From: Mesorhizobium sp. M1B.F.Ca.ET.045.04.1.1
GTDB lineage: Bacteria; Pseudomonadota; Alphaproteobacteria; Rhizobiales; Rhizobiaceae
Length of the DNA stretch: 64,000 nt
Reading direction: 5' to 3'
NCBI RefSeq assembly: GCF_003952465.1
Contig: NZ_CP034448.1
Coordinates: forward strand, 3,325,001-3,389,000
The position numbers and the translations under genes were made by a program. Below the pieces are notes generated by a model. That model was not told the origin of the DNA and made no database searches. It worked only from the letters and a program-made list of their open reading frames with translations. Shown piece by piece: positions 56,457 through 64,000 of the stretch. The first letter of the stretch is position 1; each line of letters opens with the position of its first letter.

Positions 56457-58163
56457 ATTAACAGAGATCAGAGAAGAGCGGCAAACGCGGGCGGCAAGCC
56501 GGGATCGGCGAGCCCGCTCGATCCCTATGTGCAGCGCGCGCTGCAACTGCACCAGGCGGGGCGCCGCCAGGAAGCCGAGTCGCTTTACCGGCAGGTGCTG
56601 GGGCAGCAGCCGAACCATGCCGCTGCACTGCATTTCCTCGGTCTTCTCCTGCATCAGACCGGCCGCAGCGAGGAAGGGCTCGACCTCATCGAGCAGTCGG
56701 TGACGCTGCAGCCCAGGAATGCCGATTTCCTCAACAATATGGGCACGGTCATGCGCGACCTCGGTCGCGTCGCCGCCGCCGCCGATTTCTTCCGCGGCGC
56801 TGTGGACATCCGGCCGGACCAATTGGCAGCGCGCGACAATCTCGGCTCGTCGCTGAAGCAGCTCGGCCAGTTCGAGGGCGCCGAGGAGATCTATCGCGGC
56901 ACGATCGGCCGCAACCCCTTCCATGTTCGCGCGCGCATCGGCCTTGCCGAAACGCTGCAGGAAGACGGGCGGCTGGACGAGGCGATTGCGCTCTTCCGCG
57001 AGTCACTGTCGATCCGGCCCAAGGACGCGGAGCTGCTCTATGGGCTCGGCGTCGCCATGATGGAGAAGGGCAAGCTCACTGAAGCCGCCGATCTTGCCCG
57101 CCAGGCGGTGGCGATCGCTCCCGCCATGGCGAAAGCCTGGCTTTTGCTGACACAGGTCAAGCGCCAGTCCGAGCGCGACCCGGAGCTTGCCGGCATGGAG
57201 GCCGAGCACGCCAAGGCGCCGCAGGACAGCCTTGCGCGCATGCAGCTTTCCTTCGGCCTCGGCAAGGCCAATGACGATCTGAAGGACTATGGCCGCGCCT
57301 TCGACTATTTCGCCGAGGGCAACGCCATCCGCCGCAAGGGCATCGACTACGATCCGGTGCGGACGCGCGACGAGTTCGAGGCGATGAAGGCGGTCTTCGA
57401 CAAGGCCTTCTTCGAAAAGCACCGGACGAGCGACATTTCCGACGACACGCCGATCTTCGTCGTCGGCATGCCGCGCTCCGGCACGACGCTGGTCGAGCAG
57501 ATCATCGCCAGCCATCCGCAGGTCTTTGGCGCGGGCGAGCTCAGCATCCTGAAGACGGCGGTCGGCAAGCAGTTTCCGATGAGCATGCCGGGCGGCTTTC
57601 CCTGGGGGATTGCCGACATGCCGGACAAGGCCTTCGCCGAGGCGGGGCAGGCCTATCTCGACATGCTGCACAGCCGCTATCCGGGCTTTCGCCATGTCAC
57701 CGACAAGATGCCGGGCAACTTCCTTCTGGTCGGCTTCCTCCACATGATGCTGCCGAAGGCGAAGATCGTGCATTGCGCGCGCGACGCGGCGGCCACGTGC
57801 CTGTCGATCTTCAAGGTGCATTTCCGCGGCGACAGCCACCGCTACGGCTACGATCTCGGCGAGCTCGCCGATTTCCATAACCTCTATGCCGACATCATGG
57901 TGCATTGGCACAAAGTGCTGCCCGGCGTCGTGCATGATGTGCGCTACGAGGATTTCGTCGCCGACCAGGAGGGGCAGACAAGGGCGCTGATGGCGCATCT
58001 CGGCCTGCCCTGGGACGACAAGGTGCTGTCGTTCCACGAGACCGACCGGCCGGTGCGCACGGCATCCGCCGCGCAGGTGCGCCAGCCGATGTATCAAGGC
58101 TCGGTCGATCTGTGGAAGCGCTATGGGGACAGGCTGAAGCCGCTGCTCGACAAGCTGGGCTGA
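56457..58163 (+). CDS. TPR-repeat sulfotransferase, probable ATT start
   Basis: This protein has an N-terminal TPR array (about residues 25-260; units such as AAALHFLGLLLHQTGRSEEG and NADFLNNMGTVMRDLGRVAA) and a C-terminal sulfotransferase domain with PAPS loop PIFVVGMPRSGTTLVEQIIA. The first ATG/GTG in frame is GTG 56529, but the frame is open upstream to a stop at 56421, and codons from the ATT at 56457 give INRDQRRAANAGGKPG, a typical N-terminus of this family. It probably sulfates or binds a cell-surface or peptide substrate. Alternative start: GTG 56529 (544 residues). Confidence 0.85.
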   Translation: MNRDQRRAANAGGKPGSASPLDPYVQRALQLHQAGRRQEAESLYRQVLGQQPNHAAALHFLGLLLHQTGRSEEGLDLIEQSVTLQPRNADFLNNMGTVMRDLGRVAAAADFFRGAVDIRPDQLAARDNLGSSLKQLGQFEGAEEIYRGTIGRNPFHVRARIGLAETLQEDGRLDEAIALFRESLSIRPKDAELLYGLGVAMMEKGKLTEAADLARQAVAIAPAMAKAWLLLTQVKRQSERDPELAGMEAEHAKAPQDSLARMQLSFGLGKANDDLKDYGRAFDYFAEGNAIRRKGIDYDPVRTRDEFEAMKAVFDKAFFEKHRTSDISDDTPIFVVGMPRSGTTLVEQIIASHPQVFGAGELSILKTAVGKQFPMSMPGGFPWGIADMPDKAFAEAGQAYLDMLHSRYPGFRHVTDKMPGNFLLVGFLHMMLPKAKIVHCARDAAATCLSIFKVHFRGDSHRYGYDLGELADFHNLYADIMVHWHKVLPGVVHDVRYEDFVADQEGQTRALMAHLGLPWDDKVLSFHETDRPVRTASAAQVRQPMYQGSVDLWKRYGDRLKPLLDKLG

Positions 58164-58211
58164 TCTTGAGGTGAGGCCGGCCTGCGAACGGCGGTTCCCT
58201 GCGCTCGGCTT

Positions 58212-58402
58212 CGTCATCCACGGGCGGAGCAGCCGCGAAGCGGCGTCGCGAAGACCCGAGGATCCATTCCGTGACCTCGCGCGAAAGGTAAGGCGGCGCA
58301 GAAAAGAGGTCGTTCTGCACCGCCGCGACGCTTATAAGTAACGGAATGGATCCTCGGGTCTGCGCCGCGTCGCTTCGCTCCTTGCTCCGCCCGTGGATGA
58401 CG
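58212..58402. repeat. Long inverted repeat (~190 bp) after the sulfotransferase gene
   Basis: cgtcatccacgggcggagca at the left and its near reverse complement (tgctccgcccgtggatgacg) at the right. The arms also include aggatccattccgt and acggaatggatcct, and a middle stem ggcggcgcagaa/ttctgcaccgcc. It would fold into one long hairpin as RNA. There is no ORF inside. It is MITE-like in architecture. Confidence 0.85.
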
Positions 58403-58470
58403 ACCTGACGAGCGTTCTCGGCCAATCGCAAAGAGTTGCGATTGGCCGACAACTAGTATTCTCGCGCTGC

Positions 58471-58824
58471 TCAAAGCTCGATGAACGGCTGGAAGCCGCC
58501 GAAAATCATGCGCTTGCCGTCGAACGGCATTGTCGGCCAATCGGCTTTCAACCGCTCGTCGACCATGATCTTGGCCATGACGGCGTCGCGGCTTTGCCTG
58601 TTTTCATAGACGACCCAGGCGAAGACGACGACTTCGTCACCCTTGGCCTGGACGGCGCGCGGGAACGAGGTGATCTCGCCATAGGGCACGTCGTCGCCGA
58701 TGCATTCGACATAGGCGAGCGCGCCGTACTCCTTCCAGATAGCGCCGGCCTGTGTGGCCATTTTCTTGTAGGCGTCGAGATTTGCCTTCGGCACGGCGAG
58801 CACGAAGCCATCGACATAGGACAT
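58471..58824 (-). CDS. DUF1428 family protein
   Basis: This 117-residue dimeric alpha+beta-barrel type protein begins MSYVDGFVLAVPKANLDAYK and has VYENRQSRDAVMAKIMVDER and MIFGGFQPFIEL, the DUF1428 pattern. The function is unknown; the fold is like small monooxygenases or stress-response EthD-type domains. Confidence 0.92.
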   Translation of the reverse strand: MSYVDGFVLAVPKANLDAYKKMATQAGAIWKEYGALAYVECIGDDVPYGEITSFPRAVQAKGDEVVVFAWVVYENRQSRDAVMAKIMVDERLKADWPTMPFDGKRMIFGGFQPFIEL

Positions 58825-58851
58825 GGTGATCTCCTTGGTTGGGTGCGGCTC

Positions 58852-59004
58852 TCCCTTCTCCCCTTGTTGTGGGAGAAGGTGGATCGGCGCGCAGCGCCGC
58901 GACGGATGAGGGGTGTTCCAGCTTGGCGCTGCTTACCCCTGATTGCCAGCCGAATTGCGAAGGGCAATTCGGGGCAATCCGACCTCTCCCACAGGGAGAG
59001 AGGT
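58852..59004. repeat. Family D element, copy 3 (degenerate)
   Basis: It starts cccttctccccttgttgtgg, resembles copies 1 and 2 through gacggatgaggggtg, then diverges, with an internal attgcgaagggcaatt hairpin, and ends ctctcccacagggagagagg. It lies between DUF1428 and VOC. Confidence 0.75.
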
Positions 59005-59012
59005 AGACGGGC

Positions 59013-59429
59013 TCACTTCACCGGCGCGTTCATAGCCCAGGCGACGCCGAAGGGATCCTTCACCTGGCCCCAGCGGTCGCCCCAGAACATGACCTGCAGC
59101 GGCGTGACGACTTCGCAGCCGGCGTCCACCGCGCGCTGCCACCAGGCATCGATGTCGTCGCTGCCGAGATGGAGCTGCAGCGTGTAGCCCTGCGCCGCCT
59201 GATTCGGATGGCCGTGCTCGGGGTAGGCGTCGCCCAGCATCAGCGTCGACCCGTTGACGTAGAGATGGATGTGCATGGTGCGGCCTTTTTCGTCCGGCGG
59301 ATAGGCAAAGACTTCCTCGGCCCCGAAAGCCTTCTTGTAGAACTCCGCCGCCTTGATGGCGCCGTCGACCTGCAGGTAGGGGGTCAGTCCGCCAAGCACC
59401 TTGGCGCGGGGTGGGGTCTGGTCGGTCAT
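59013..59429 (-). CDS. VOC family protein (PhnB/glyoxalase-like)
   Basis: This 138-residue VOC-fold protein has LTPYLQVDGAIKAAEFYKKA then FGAEEVFAYPPDEKGR near the N-terminus, HIHLYVNGSTLMLGDAYPEH in the middle and MFWGDRWGQVKDPFGVAWAM at the C-terminus, the PhnB-like signature. The enzymatic activity is unknown. The start at 59429 (MTDQTPPRAKVLGG) is used. Confidence 0.9.
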   Translation of the reverse strand: MTDQTPPRAKVLGGLTPYLQVDGAIKAAEFYKKAFGAEEVFAYPPDEKGRTMHIHLYVNGSTLMLGDAYPEHGHPNQAAQGYTLQLHLGSDDIDAWWQRAVDAGCEVVTPLQVMFWGDRWGQVKDPFGVAWAMNAPVK

Positions 59430-59589
59430 CTGCGTGTTCCTCTTCACGGGTTGATTTGGCCTTGCGATCAAAAGACGGACGAGGCGACCGCAATCCTACA
59501 CGGGTCGCAGAAATTTTTAGAGGGCCGGGCCCGGACAGGCCGTGCAACCGCCGAAGCCGGGTGGCGGTTGCATTGGCTGACAGGACACA

Positions 59590-59772
59590 TCAGATGACCT
59601 TGCTCGAGAAGGTAGCCGCGCGACGGCCGTTCCGGGCGTCGAAAATTTCCGGAAAACCGATGTCCTCGCGCAGCTCGGCCGGCAGCGAAAGCAGGATGCG
59701 CTCGCTGCGGTAGCGGGCGCGTGCCGCCGCATATCGGGTGGCGACGCGGCCGATGGATGACAGTATCGACAT
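59590..59772 (-). CDS. DUF1127 family small protein
   Basis: This 60-residue Arg-rich protein begins MSILSSIGRVATRYAAARAR and contains SLPAELREDIGFPEIFDARN, the DUF1127 core (L...L.DIG). Related rhizobial and Agrobacterium proteins affect RNA turnover and phosphate/carbon metabolism. The start is the ATG at 59772. Confidence 0.88.
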   Translation of the reverse strand: MSILSSIGRVATRYAAARARYRSERILLSLPAELREDIGFPEIFDARNGRRAATFSSKVI

Positions 59773-59913
59773 GATGAACTCTCCCTGGTTGATGCCGGCA
59801 TCATCGTGTCGGCATCCCAAGGACGACGGGTGCTGCGGCGATCCGACAGATCGCCCAGATTTTTTCTGGTGCCGGAAAGCCGGCGCGTTGCAGGCCGGCC
59901 TTGTTGTGGTCTC

Positions 59914-61440
59914 TCAGCGCTCCGTCTCGGCGACAGAGCGGAAGAAGTTCTCCGGACTGTCGACTTCGGTCAGCCGCCGCTTCTCGATCAGCCAGAAACG
60001 GTTGCCGACCGCGCGGATGAAGGAGCGGTCGTGCGAGGCGAGCAGGCAGCTCGCCTGATGCTTCAGCAACTCGTCCTCCAGCGCTTCCTGGCCGTCGATG
60101 TCGAGATGGTTGGTCGGCTCGTCGAGGAGATAGAAATTGGGGTTGATGAGCCGCAGCACCAGCATCATCAGCCGCGACCGCTGGCCGCCCGACAAGGCGC
60201 CGATCTTTTTCTCTTGCATCTCGATGGCGACGCCCGCGCCGGCGAGAAGCGAACGGGCGCGGGGCTCGCCGACCTCGAAGCGGCGCGAGACCATCGCCAG
60301 CGGCGTGTCGTCGGCGCCGATGCCCGACAGCGCCTGGTCGCTGTAGCCAAGCACGGTCGACGGCGTCACCTTGATGTTCCGCACCGTGCCGGGGTCGGCG
60401 ATGGCGGCGCGTATCATCGAAATGAAGCGCGACTTGCCGACGCCGTTGCGGCCGAGCAGAACGATGCGGTCGTCCTGGCAGATATGGCGCTTGCCGCTCC
60501 TGAACAGCAGCGCGCCGTCGGGCGTTTCCACCGCCGCGTCGTCCAGCGTGACCAGCACCTTGGCGTGGGTGCCGCGGTTCGCCAGCCTGATCGCGCCGGC
60601 CGAGCGCTCGCGATGGGCGGCCACGGCTGCATCCTCCAGCTTCTCGGCCCGCTGCTTGAGCTGCCTGGTTTTCACCGTCAGCAGGTCGCTGCCGGAATTG
60701 ATGCCGATGTTGTTGAGCTTGGCGGCCTGCCGGCGCAACTGCTGGGCGATTTTCATATCGCGCTCGAACTTGCGCGCCGTCGAGGCGTCGGCCTCGTCGA
60801 GCGCCTGCCTGGCGCGCGAATAAGGCAGCGAGAACACCGGCGATTCTTCCGGGCGCAGGAACAGCGTGCGGTTGGTGGTGGCGTCGAGAAAGGCGCGGTC
60901 GTGGCTGGCGATGATGACCGGCACCTCGCGCGGCAGGCCGTTGAGCCAGGTTTCGAGCTGGCCGATCTTGGCGAGGTCGAGATGGTTGGTCGGCTCGTCG
61001 AGCAGAAGCACGTCAGGATCGGTAACCCAGACGCGGGCGATCAGCGCCAGCCGCTGCCAGCCGCCGCTCAAGGCGCGCATCGGCCGGCCGCGCATCTCCT
61101 CGGGCACGTCGAGCGAATCCAGCACCACATCGACGCGCCAGAGCTCGCTGTCGCGCTGCTCGGGCGGCAAGGCATCGGCGACGACGTCATGGAAGCTGCG
61201 ACCGAGCAGCGCCTCGGGAACGGATTGCTCGACATGGCCGACGCGCAGGCCGCGTGACTTCGTGATGTCGCCGGCCGTGGCGTCCAGCTCACCGGCCAGA
61301 CATTTGAGCAAGGTGGATTTGCCGCGGCCGTTGGCCGCGACGATGCCCAGCCTGTCGCCGGCGCCGATGGTGAGGTCGAGGTTCGAAAAGAGCGGCGCAC
61401 TCATGGTGACGCCGAGGGATTTGAGGCTGATCAGGGCCAT
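59914..61440 (-). CDS. ABC-F family ATPase
   Basis: This 508-residue protein has twin ATPase domains without membrane helices. Walker A: GIVAANGRGKSTLLKCLAG near residue 34 and VLLGRNGVGKSRFISMIRA near 325. Signatures LSGGWQRLALIARVW and LSGGQRSRLMMLVLRL; Walker B DVLLLDEPTNHLD and NFYLLDEPTNHLDI. An inter-domain linker rich in charged residues (KQLRRQAAKLNN..) fits ABC-F proteins that act on the ribosome. The subfamily cannot be set by eye. Confidence 0.92.
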   Translation of the reverse strand: MALISLKSLGVTMSAPLFSNLDLTIGAGDRLGIVAANGRGKSTLLKCLAGELDATAGDITKSRGLRVGHVEQSVPEALLGRSFHDVVADALPPEQRDSELWRVDVVLDSLDVPEEMRGRPMRALSGGWQRLALIARVWVTDPDVLLLDEPTNHLDLAKIGQLETWLNGLPREVPVIIASHDRAFLDATTNRTLFLRPEESPVFSLPYSRARQALDEADASTARKFERDMKIAQQLRRQAAKLNNIGINSGSDLLTVKTRQLKQRAEKLEDAAVAAHRERSAGAIRLANRGTHAKVLVTLDDAAVETPDGALLFRSGKRHICQDDRIVLLGRNGVGKSRFISMIRAAIADPGTVRNIKVTPSTVLGYSDQALSGIGADDTPLAMVSRRFEVGEPRARSLLAGAGVAIEMQEKKIGALSGGQRSRLMMLVLRLINPNFYLLDEPTNHLDIDGQEALEDELLKHQASCLLASHDRSFIRAVGNRFWLIEKRRLTEVDSPENFFRSVAETER

Positions 61441-61721
61441 GTCGATTTTTCTCTGGTCTTGCCGGAGTCCGGCTCAATGCACTTTGACGGTGCGCCGGCA
61501 GACCATCAGGCCAAGCTCAGCGGCACCACGAAGGGCAGACCAAAAATCGAAGCGGGAGGTTCCCGGACCGTCCTGGTCAGCCCTGCAAGCAAGCTCGCAG
61601 GGCGCAGACAGGGCCGCGCTGACGGTGGTGATCGATAGACACGCAGCCCTCCTTTCAAGACGTTCGAGTTACGGGGAAATGGCTACACAAGCGAGGGGCG
61701 GATGGCAAGGGGCCACCACCT
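61441..61721. other. Intergenic region upstream of the ABC-F gene
   Basis: About 280 bp between the ABC-F start and the family D repeat. No short leader ORF with a clear start signal was found on the minus strand, and no gene on the plus strand. A small hairpin (gcaagc/gcttgc near 61588-61600) is the only structure noted. Confidence 0.4.
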
Positions 61722-61867
61722 CCCTTCTCCCCTTGTGGGAGAAGGTGTCGCCGAAGGCGACGGATGAGGGGTGTTCCAGATGGCACCAGCGTCTCATTCC
61801 GCTGGAGCACCCCTCAACCGTCTCGGCGCTGCGCGCCGATCCACCTTCTCCCACAAGGGGAGAAGGA
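61722..61867. repeat. Family D inverted-repeat element, copy 2
   Basis: It is nearly identical in its terminal ~50 bp arms to the copy at 23141, with the same internal gatgaggggtg and cacccctca arms. It ends 6 bp before the uvrB stop codon. Confidence 0.9.
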
Positions 61868-61873
61868 AAGGCG

Positions 61874-64000
61874 CTAATTCCCCGGCCGCCCAGTCTTGCT
61901 CGGCCGGCGTTTTTGACGGCGCTCATCCACCGGATCTTCGTAGGAGCCGATACCCGAACGCTGGCGGACAATCGGTTTGTCGTCGCGTTCCTTCGCGCCC
62001 CCCTCTGTCCTGCCCGTCCTTCGCGGCAGCTGCGCTGCAGCTTCGGAGGGTGGACCGGACATCTTCCCCACAGGGGGGGAGATCGGCTGTAGCTTCGCCG
62101 GCACTTTTCCTTCCACTGGCTTCTCTGTCCGCCGCACGGTCATCTCGTCGAGCGAGTTCTTCCTGAATAACGGTTTCGTGCGATCGCCGGGGATGCCGAA
62201 GTCGGAGCCGTGCGCTTCCTGAGCGCTCTGCTTCTTGAACAGCGAGCGCGACACAGCGCCCGACGGCGTCGGCATATCGGTGCCGGGTCCCATGTCGTCG
62301 ATCGACGGCTTGGCGAACAGCGCCTTCCTCACCGGCACGGCGCCGTCGGCGCCCATCTCGTCAAGATGCGGCTTGCGAAACATGTTGGGCCGGGCAGCCT
62401 TGGCCGCCTCTTCGGCGGCACGTGCCTCGTCGAGCCTGCGGAAACGCTCCTGTTCCTCGGCCGTACGGTGTCTGGCCACGCCCTTGTTGTGCTTGCCCTT
62501 TTCACGGCCTGAGGCGGGACTTTGGCTTTCCACCTCGCGCGCCAGCGGGTCGTCGGAGATGGCAAGCTCCATCTCGCGCAGCCGCTTGATCTCATCGCGG
62601 ATGCGGGCGGCCTTCTCGAAGTCGAGATTGGCGGCGGCATCGCGCATCTGCTTGTCGAGCGCCTCGAGATGGGTCTTCAGATTGTTGCCGATCATGGCGC
62701 CGGCATCGTCGGTGAACTGCGAGATGTCGGCGCGCACATGATCCTTCTCGTAGACCGAATCCAGAATGTCGGCGATGCGCGACTTGACCGATTCCGGCGT
62801 GATGCCGTTGGCCGCGTTCCACTCCATCTGCTTCTCGCGGCGGCGGTTGGTCTCGGCCATCGCCCGCTCCATCGAGCCGGTGATCTGGTCGGCATAGAGG
62901 ATGACCTTGCCGTCGACATTGCGCGCGGCGCGGCCGATGGTCTGGATCAGCGAGGTTTCCGAGCGCAAGAAACCTTCCTTGTCTGCGTCTAGGATGGCGA
63001 CGAAGCCGCACTCCGGAATGTCCAGACCTTCGCGCAAAAGGTTGATGCCGACCAGCACGTCGAAGGCGCCGAGGCGCAGGTCGCGCAGGATCTCGATGCG
63101 CTCCAGCGTGTCGATGTCGGAATGCATGTAACGGACGCGGATGCCGTTCTCATGCAGGTACTCGGTGAGGTCTTCCGCCATGCGCTTGGTCAGTACCGTG
63201 ACCAGCGTGCGATAGCCCAGCCTGGTCGTCTCGCGGATCTCGCCGACGACATCGTCGACCTGGCTCTTGGCGGGGCGCACCTCGACCGGCGGGTCGATCA
63301 GGCCGGTCGGGCGGATGACCTGCTCGGCGAAGACGCCGCCGGACTGCTCCAACTCCCAGCCGCCCGGCGTCGCCGAAACCGCGACCGACAGCGGGCGCAT
63401 GGCATCCCATTCCTCGAAACGCAGCGGCCGGTTGTCCATGCAGGACGGCAGGCGGAAGCCGTATTCGGCCAGCGTCGCCTTGCGGCGGAAGTCGCCGCGA
63501 TACATGCCGCCGATCTGCGGCACGGTGACGTGGCTTTCGTCGATGAAGATCAGCGCATTGTCCGGCACATATTCGAACAGCGTCGGCGGCGGCTCGCCCG
63601 GCTGGCGTCCGGTGAGATAGCGCGAGTAGTTCTCGATGCCGGCGCAGGAGCCGGTCGCCTCCAGCATCTCCAGGTCGAAGCGCGTGCGCTGCTCGAGCCG
63701 CTGCGCCTCCAGCAGACGGCCAGCTTTTTCAAGCTCTTGCAGGCGATATTGCAGCTCTTCCTTGATGGACTTGATGGCCTGATTCAAGGTCGGGCGCGGC
63801 GTCACATAGTGCGAGTTGGCATAGATCTTGACGCTTTTCAGCTCGCCGGTCTTCTGCCCGGTCAGCGGATCGAACTCGGTGATCGCCTCGATCTCGTCGC
63901 CGAACATCGAGATGCGCCACGCGCGGTCCTCGAGGTGGGCGGGGAAGATCTCGATCGTGTCGCCGCGCACGCGGAACGAGCCGCGCACGAAGTTGACGTC
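61874..64000 (-). CDS. uvrB: Excinuclease ABC subunit B (N-terminus outside window)
   Basis: The protein's last 709 residues are in the window. The frame stays open to the right edge, so the N-terminal Walker A part is missing. Visible motifs: DESH Walker B in [20 protein letters not shown], helicase motifs [20 protein letters not shown] and [20 protein letters not shown], the UVR domain ([20 protein letters not shown]), then an unusual ~200-residue charged tail with several F(R/A/K)K....DEM repeats. UvrB verifies DNA damage in nucleotide excision repair. The tail is not in E. coli UvrB. Confidence 0.97.
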   Translation of the reverse strand, partial: DVNFVRGSFRVRGDTIEIFPAHLEDRAWRISMFGDEIEAITEFDPLTGQKTGELKSVKIYANSHYVTPRPTLNQAIKSIKEELQYRLQELEKAGRLLEAQRLEQRTRFDLEMLEATGSCAGIENYSRYLTGRQPGEPPPTLFEYVPDNALIFIDESHVTVPQIGGMYRGDFRRKATLAEYGFRLPSCMDNRPLRFEEWDAMRPLSVAVSATPGGWELEQSGGVFAEQVIRPTGLIDPPVEVRPAKSQVDDVVGEIRETTRLGYRTLVTVLTKRMAEDLTEYLHENGIRVRYMHSDIDTLERIEILRDLRLGAFDVLVGINLLREGLDIPECGFVAILDADKEGFLRSETSLIQTIGRAARNVDGKVILYADQITGSMERAMAETNRRREKQMEWNAANGITPESVKSRIADILDSVYEKDHVRADISQFTDDAGAMIGNNLKTHLEALDKQMRDAAANLDFEKAARIRDEIKRLREMELAISDDPLAREVESQSPASGREKGKHNKGVARHRTAEEQERFRRLDEARAAEEAAKAARPNMFRKPHLDEMGADGAVPVRKALFAKPSIDDMGPGTDMPTPSGAVSRSLFKKQSAQEAHGSDFGIPGDRTKPLFRKNSLDEMTVRRTEKPVEGKVPAKLQPISPPVGKMSGPPSEAAAQLPRRTGRTEGGAKERDDKPIVRQRSGIGSYEDPVDERRQKRRPSKTGRPGN
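61996..62087. repeat. Repeat-like segment inside the uvrB coding tail
   Basis: gcgcccccctctgtcctgcc at one end and acaggggggagatcggc-like sequence at the other flank a GC-rich middle. From memory this resembles a rhizobial intergenic palindrome, but no second copy is in the window. In the uvrB frame it encodes [20 protein letters not shown] then [11 protein letters not shown], so it sits in frame. Confidence 0.5.

Overview
The window is GC-rich chromosomal DNA from an alphaproteobacterium of the order Rhizobiales (Hyphomicrobiales), most likely Mesorhizobium or a close relative. This placement rests on gene content and protein style: separate petABC genes for the bc1 complex, a petP/petR regulator pair, BA14K-type and DUF1127/DUF1344/DUF6665 small proteins, an NDUFAF7-like methyltransferase beside lgt, and several rhizobial intergenic palindromic repeats. 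No tRNA, rRNA, CRISPR array, transposase or phage gene is visible. The window looks like core chromosome with small accessory patches.

Layout. 1-5943 (minus): a MoxR ATPase / DUF58 / DUF4159 / membrane-protein operon, running off the left edge. 6089-8615 (plus): DUF1285, a CoA-type Nudix hydrolase and the CCA-adding enzyme, translationally coupled. 8644-11312 (minus): a secreted subtilase with a small exported partner, DUF1059 and DUF1344. 11557-13987: hemF, a small conserved protein, soxR with a clear SoxR operator, and trmL. 14128-18669 (plus): a candidate leader peptide, a small unknown protein and two ABC exporter half-transporters, the second with a frameshift. 18679-23135: DUF6665, a cupin, petABC and apt. 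23295-28070 (minus): two MaoC-like hydratases, corA, ychF, pth and rplY.

28450-34007 (plus): a glutathione S-transferase, then a probable organosulfur-uptake operon (FMN reductase, flavin-dependent monooxygenase, SsuC/SsuA/SsuB-like transporter). 34025-38962: an OhrR/MarR regulator divergent from a chloroperoxidase-like hydrolase, an exported epoxide-hydrolase-like enzyme, and an MFS exporter divergent from an AraC regulator. 38959-44754 (minus): prs, a lipoprotein, an M24 peptidase, pgeF, the NDUFAF7-like methyltransferase and lgt. 44887-47359: ubiK, a YbjN protein, a CsaA-like protein and a membrane protein. 47624-51560 (minus): a GT4 glycosyltransferase, then a sensor kinase, petR and petP. 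51821-54513: ilvE, a Gly/Ala-rich membrane protein, an MBL-fold hydrolase and BA14K. 54709-59772: two cold-shock proteins, a double-Kazal lipoprotein, a TPR-sulfotransferase, and DUF1428, VOC and DUF1127 proteins. 59914-64000 (minus): an ABC-F ATPase and uvrB, running off the right edge.

The most striking feature beyond the genes is how intergenic repeats meet coding sequence. One palindromic family supplies the stop codons of two genes, a repeat-like segment lies in frame inside the uvrB tail, and a 21-bp tandem repeat extends the DUF58 protein. Good operator candidates sit in front of petP, the OhrR-like gene, soxR and the organosulfur operon.
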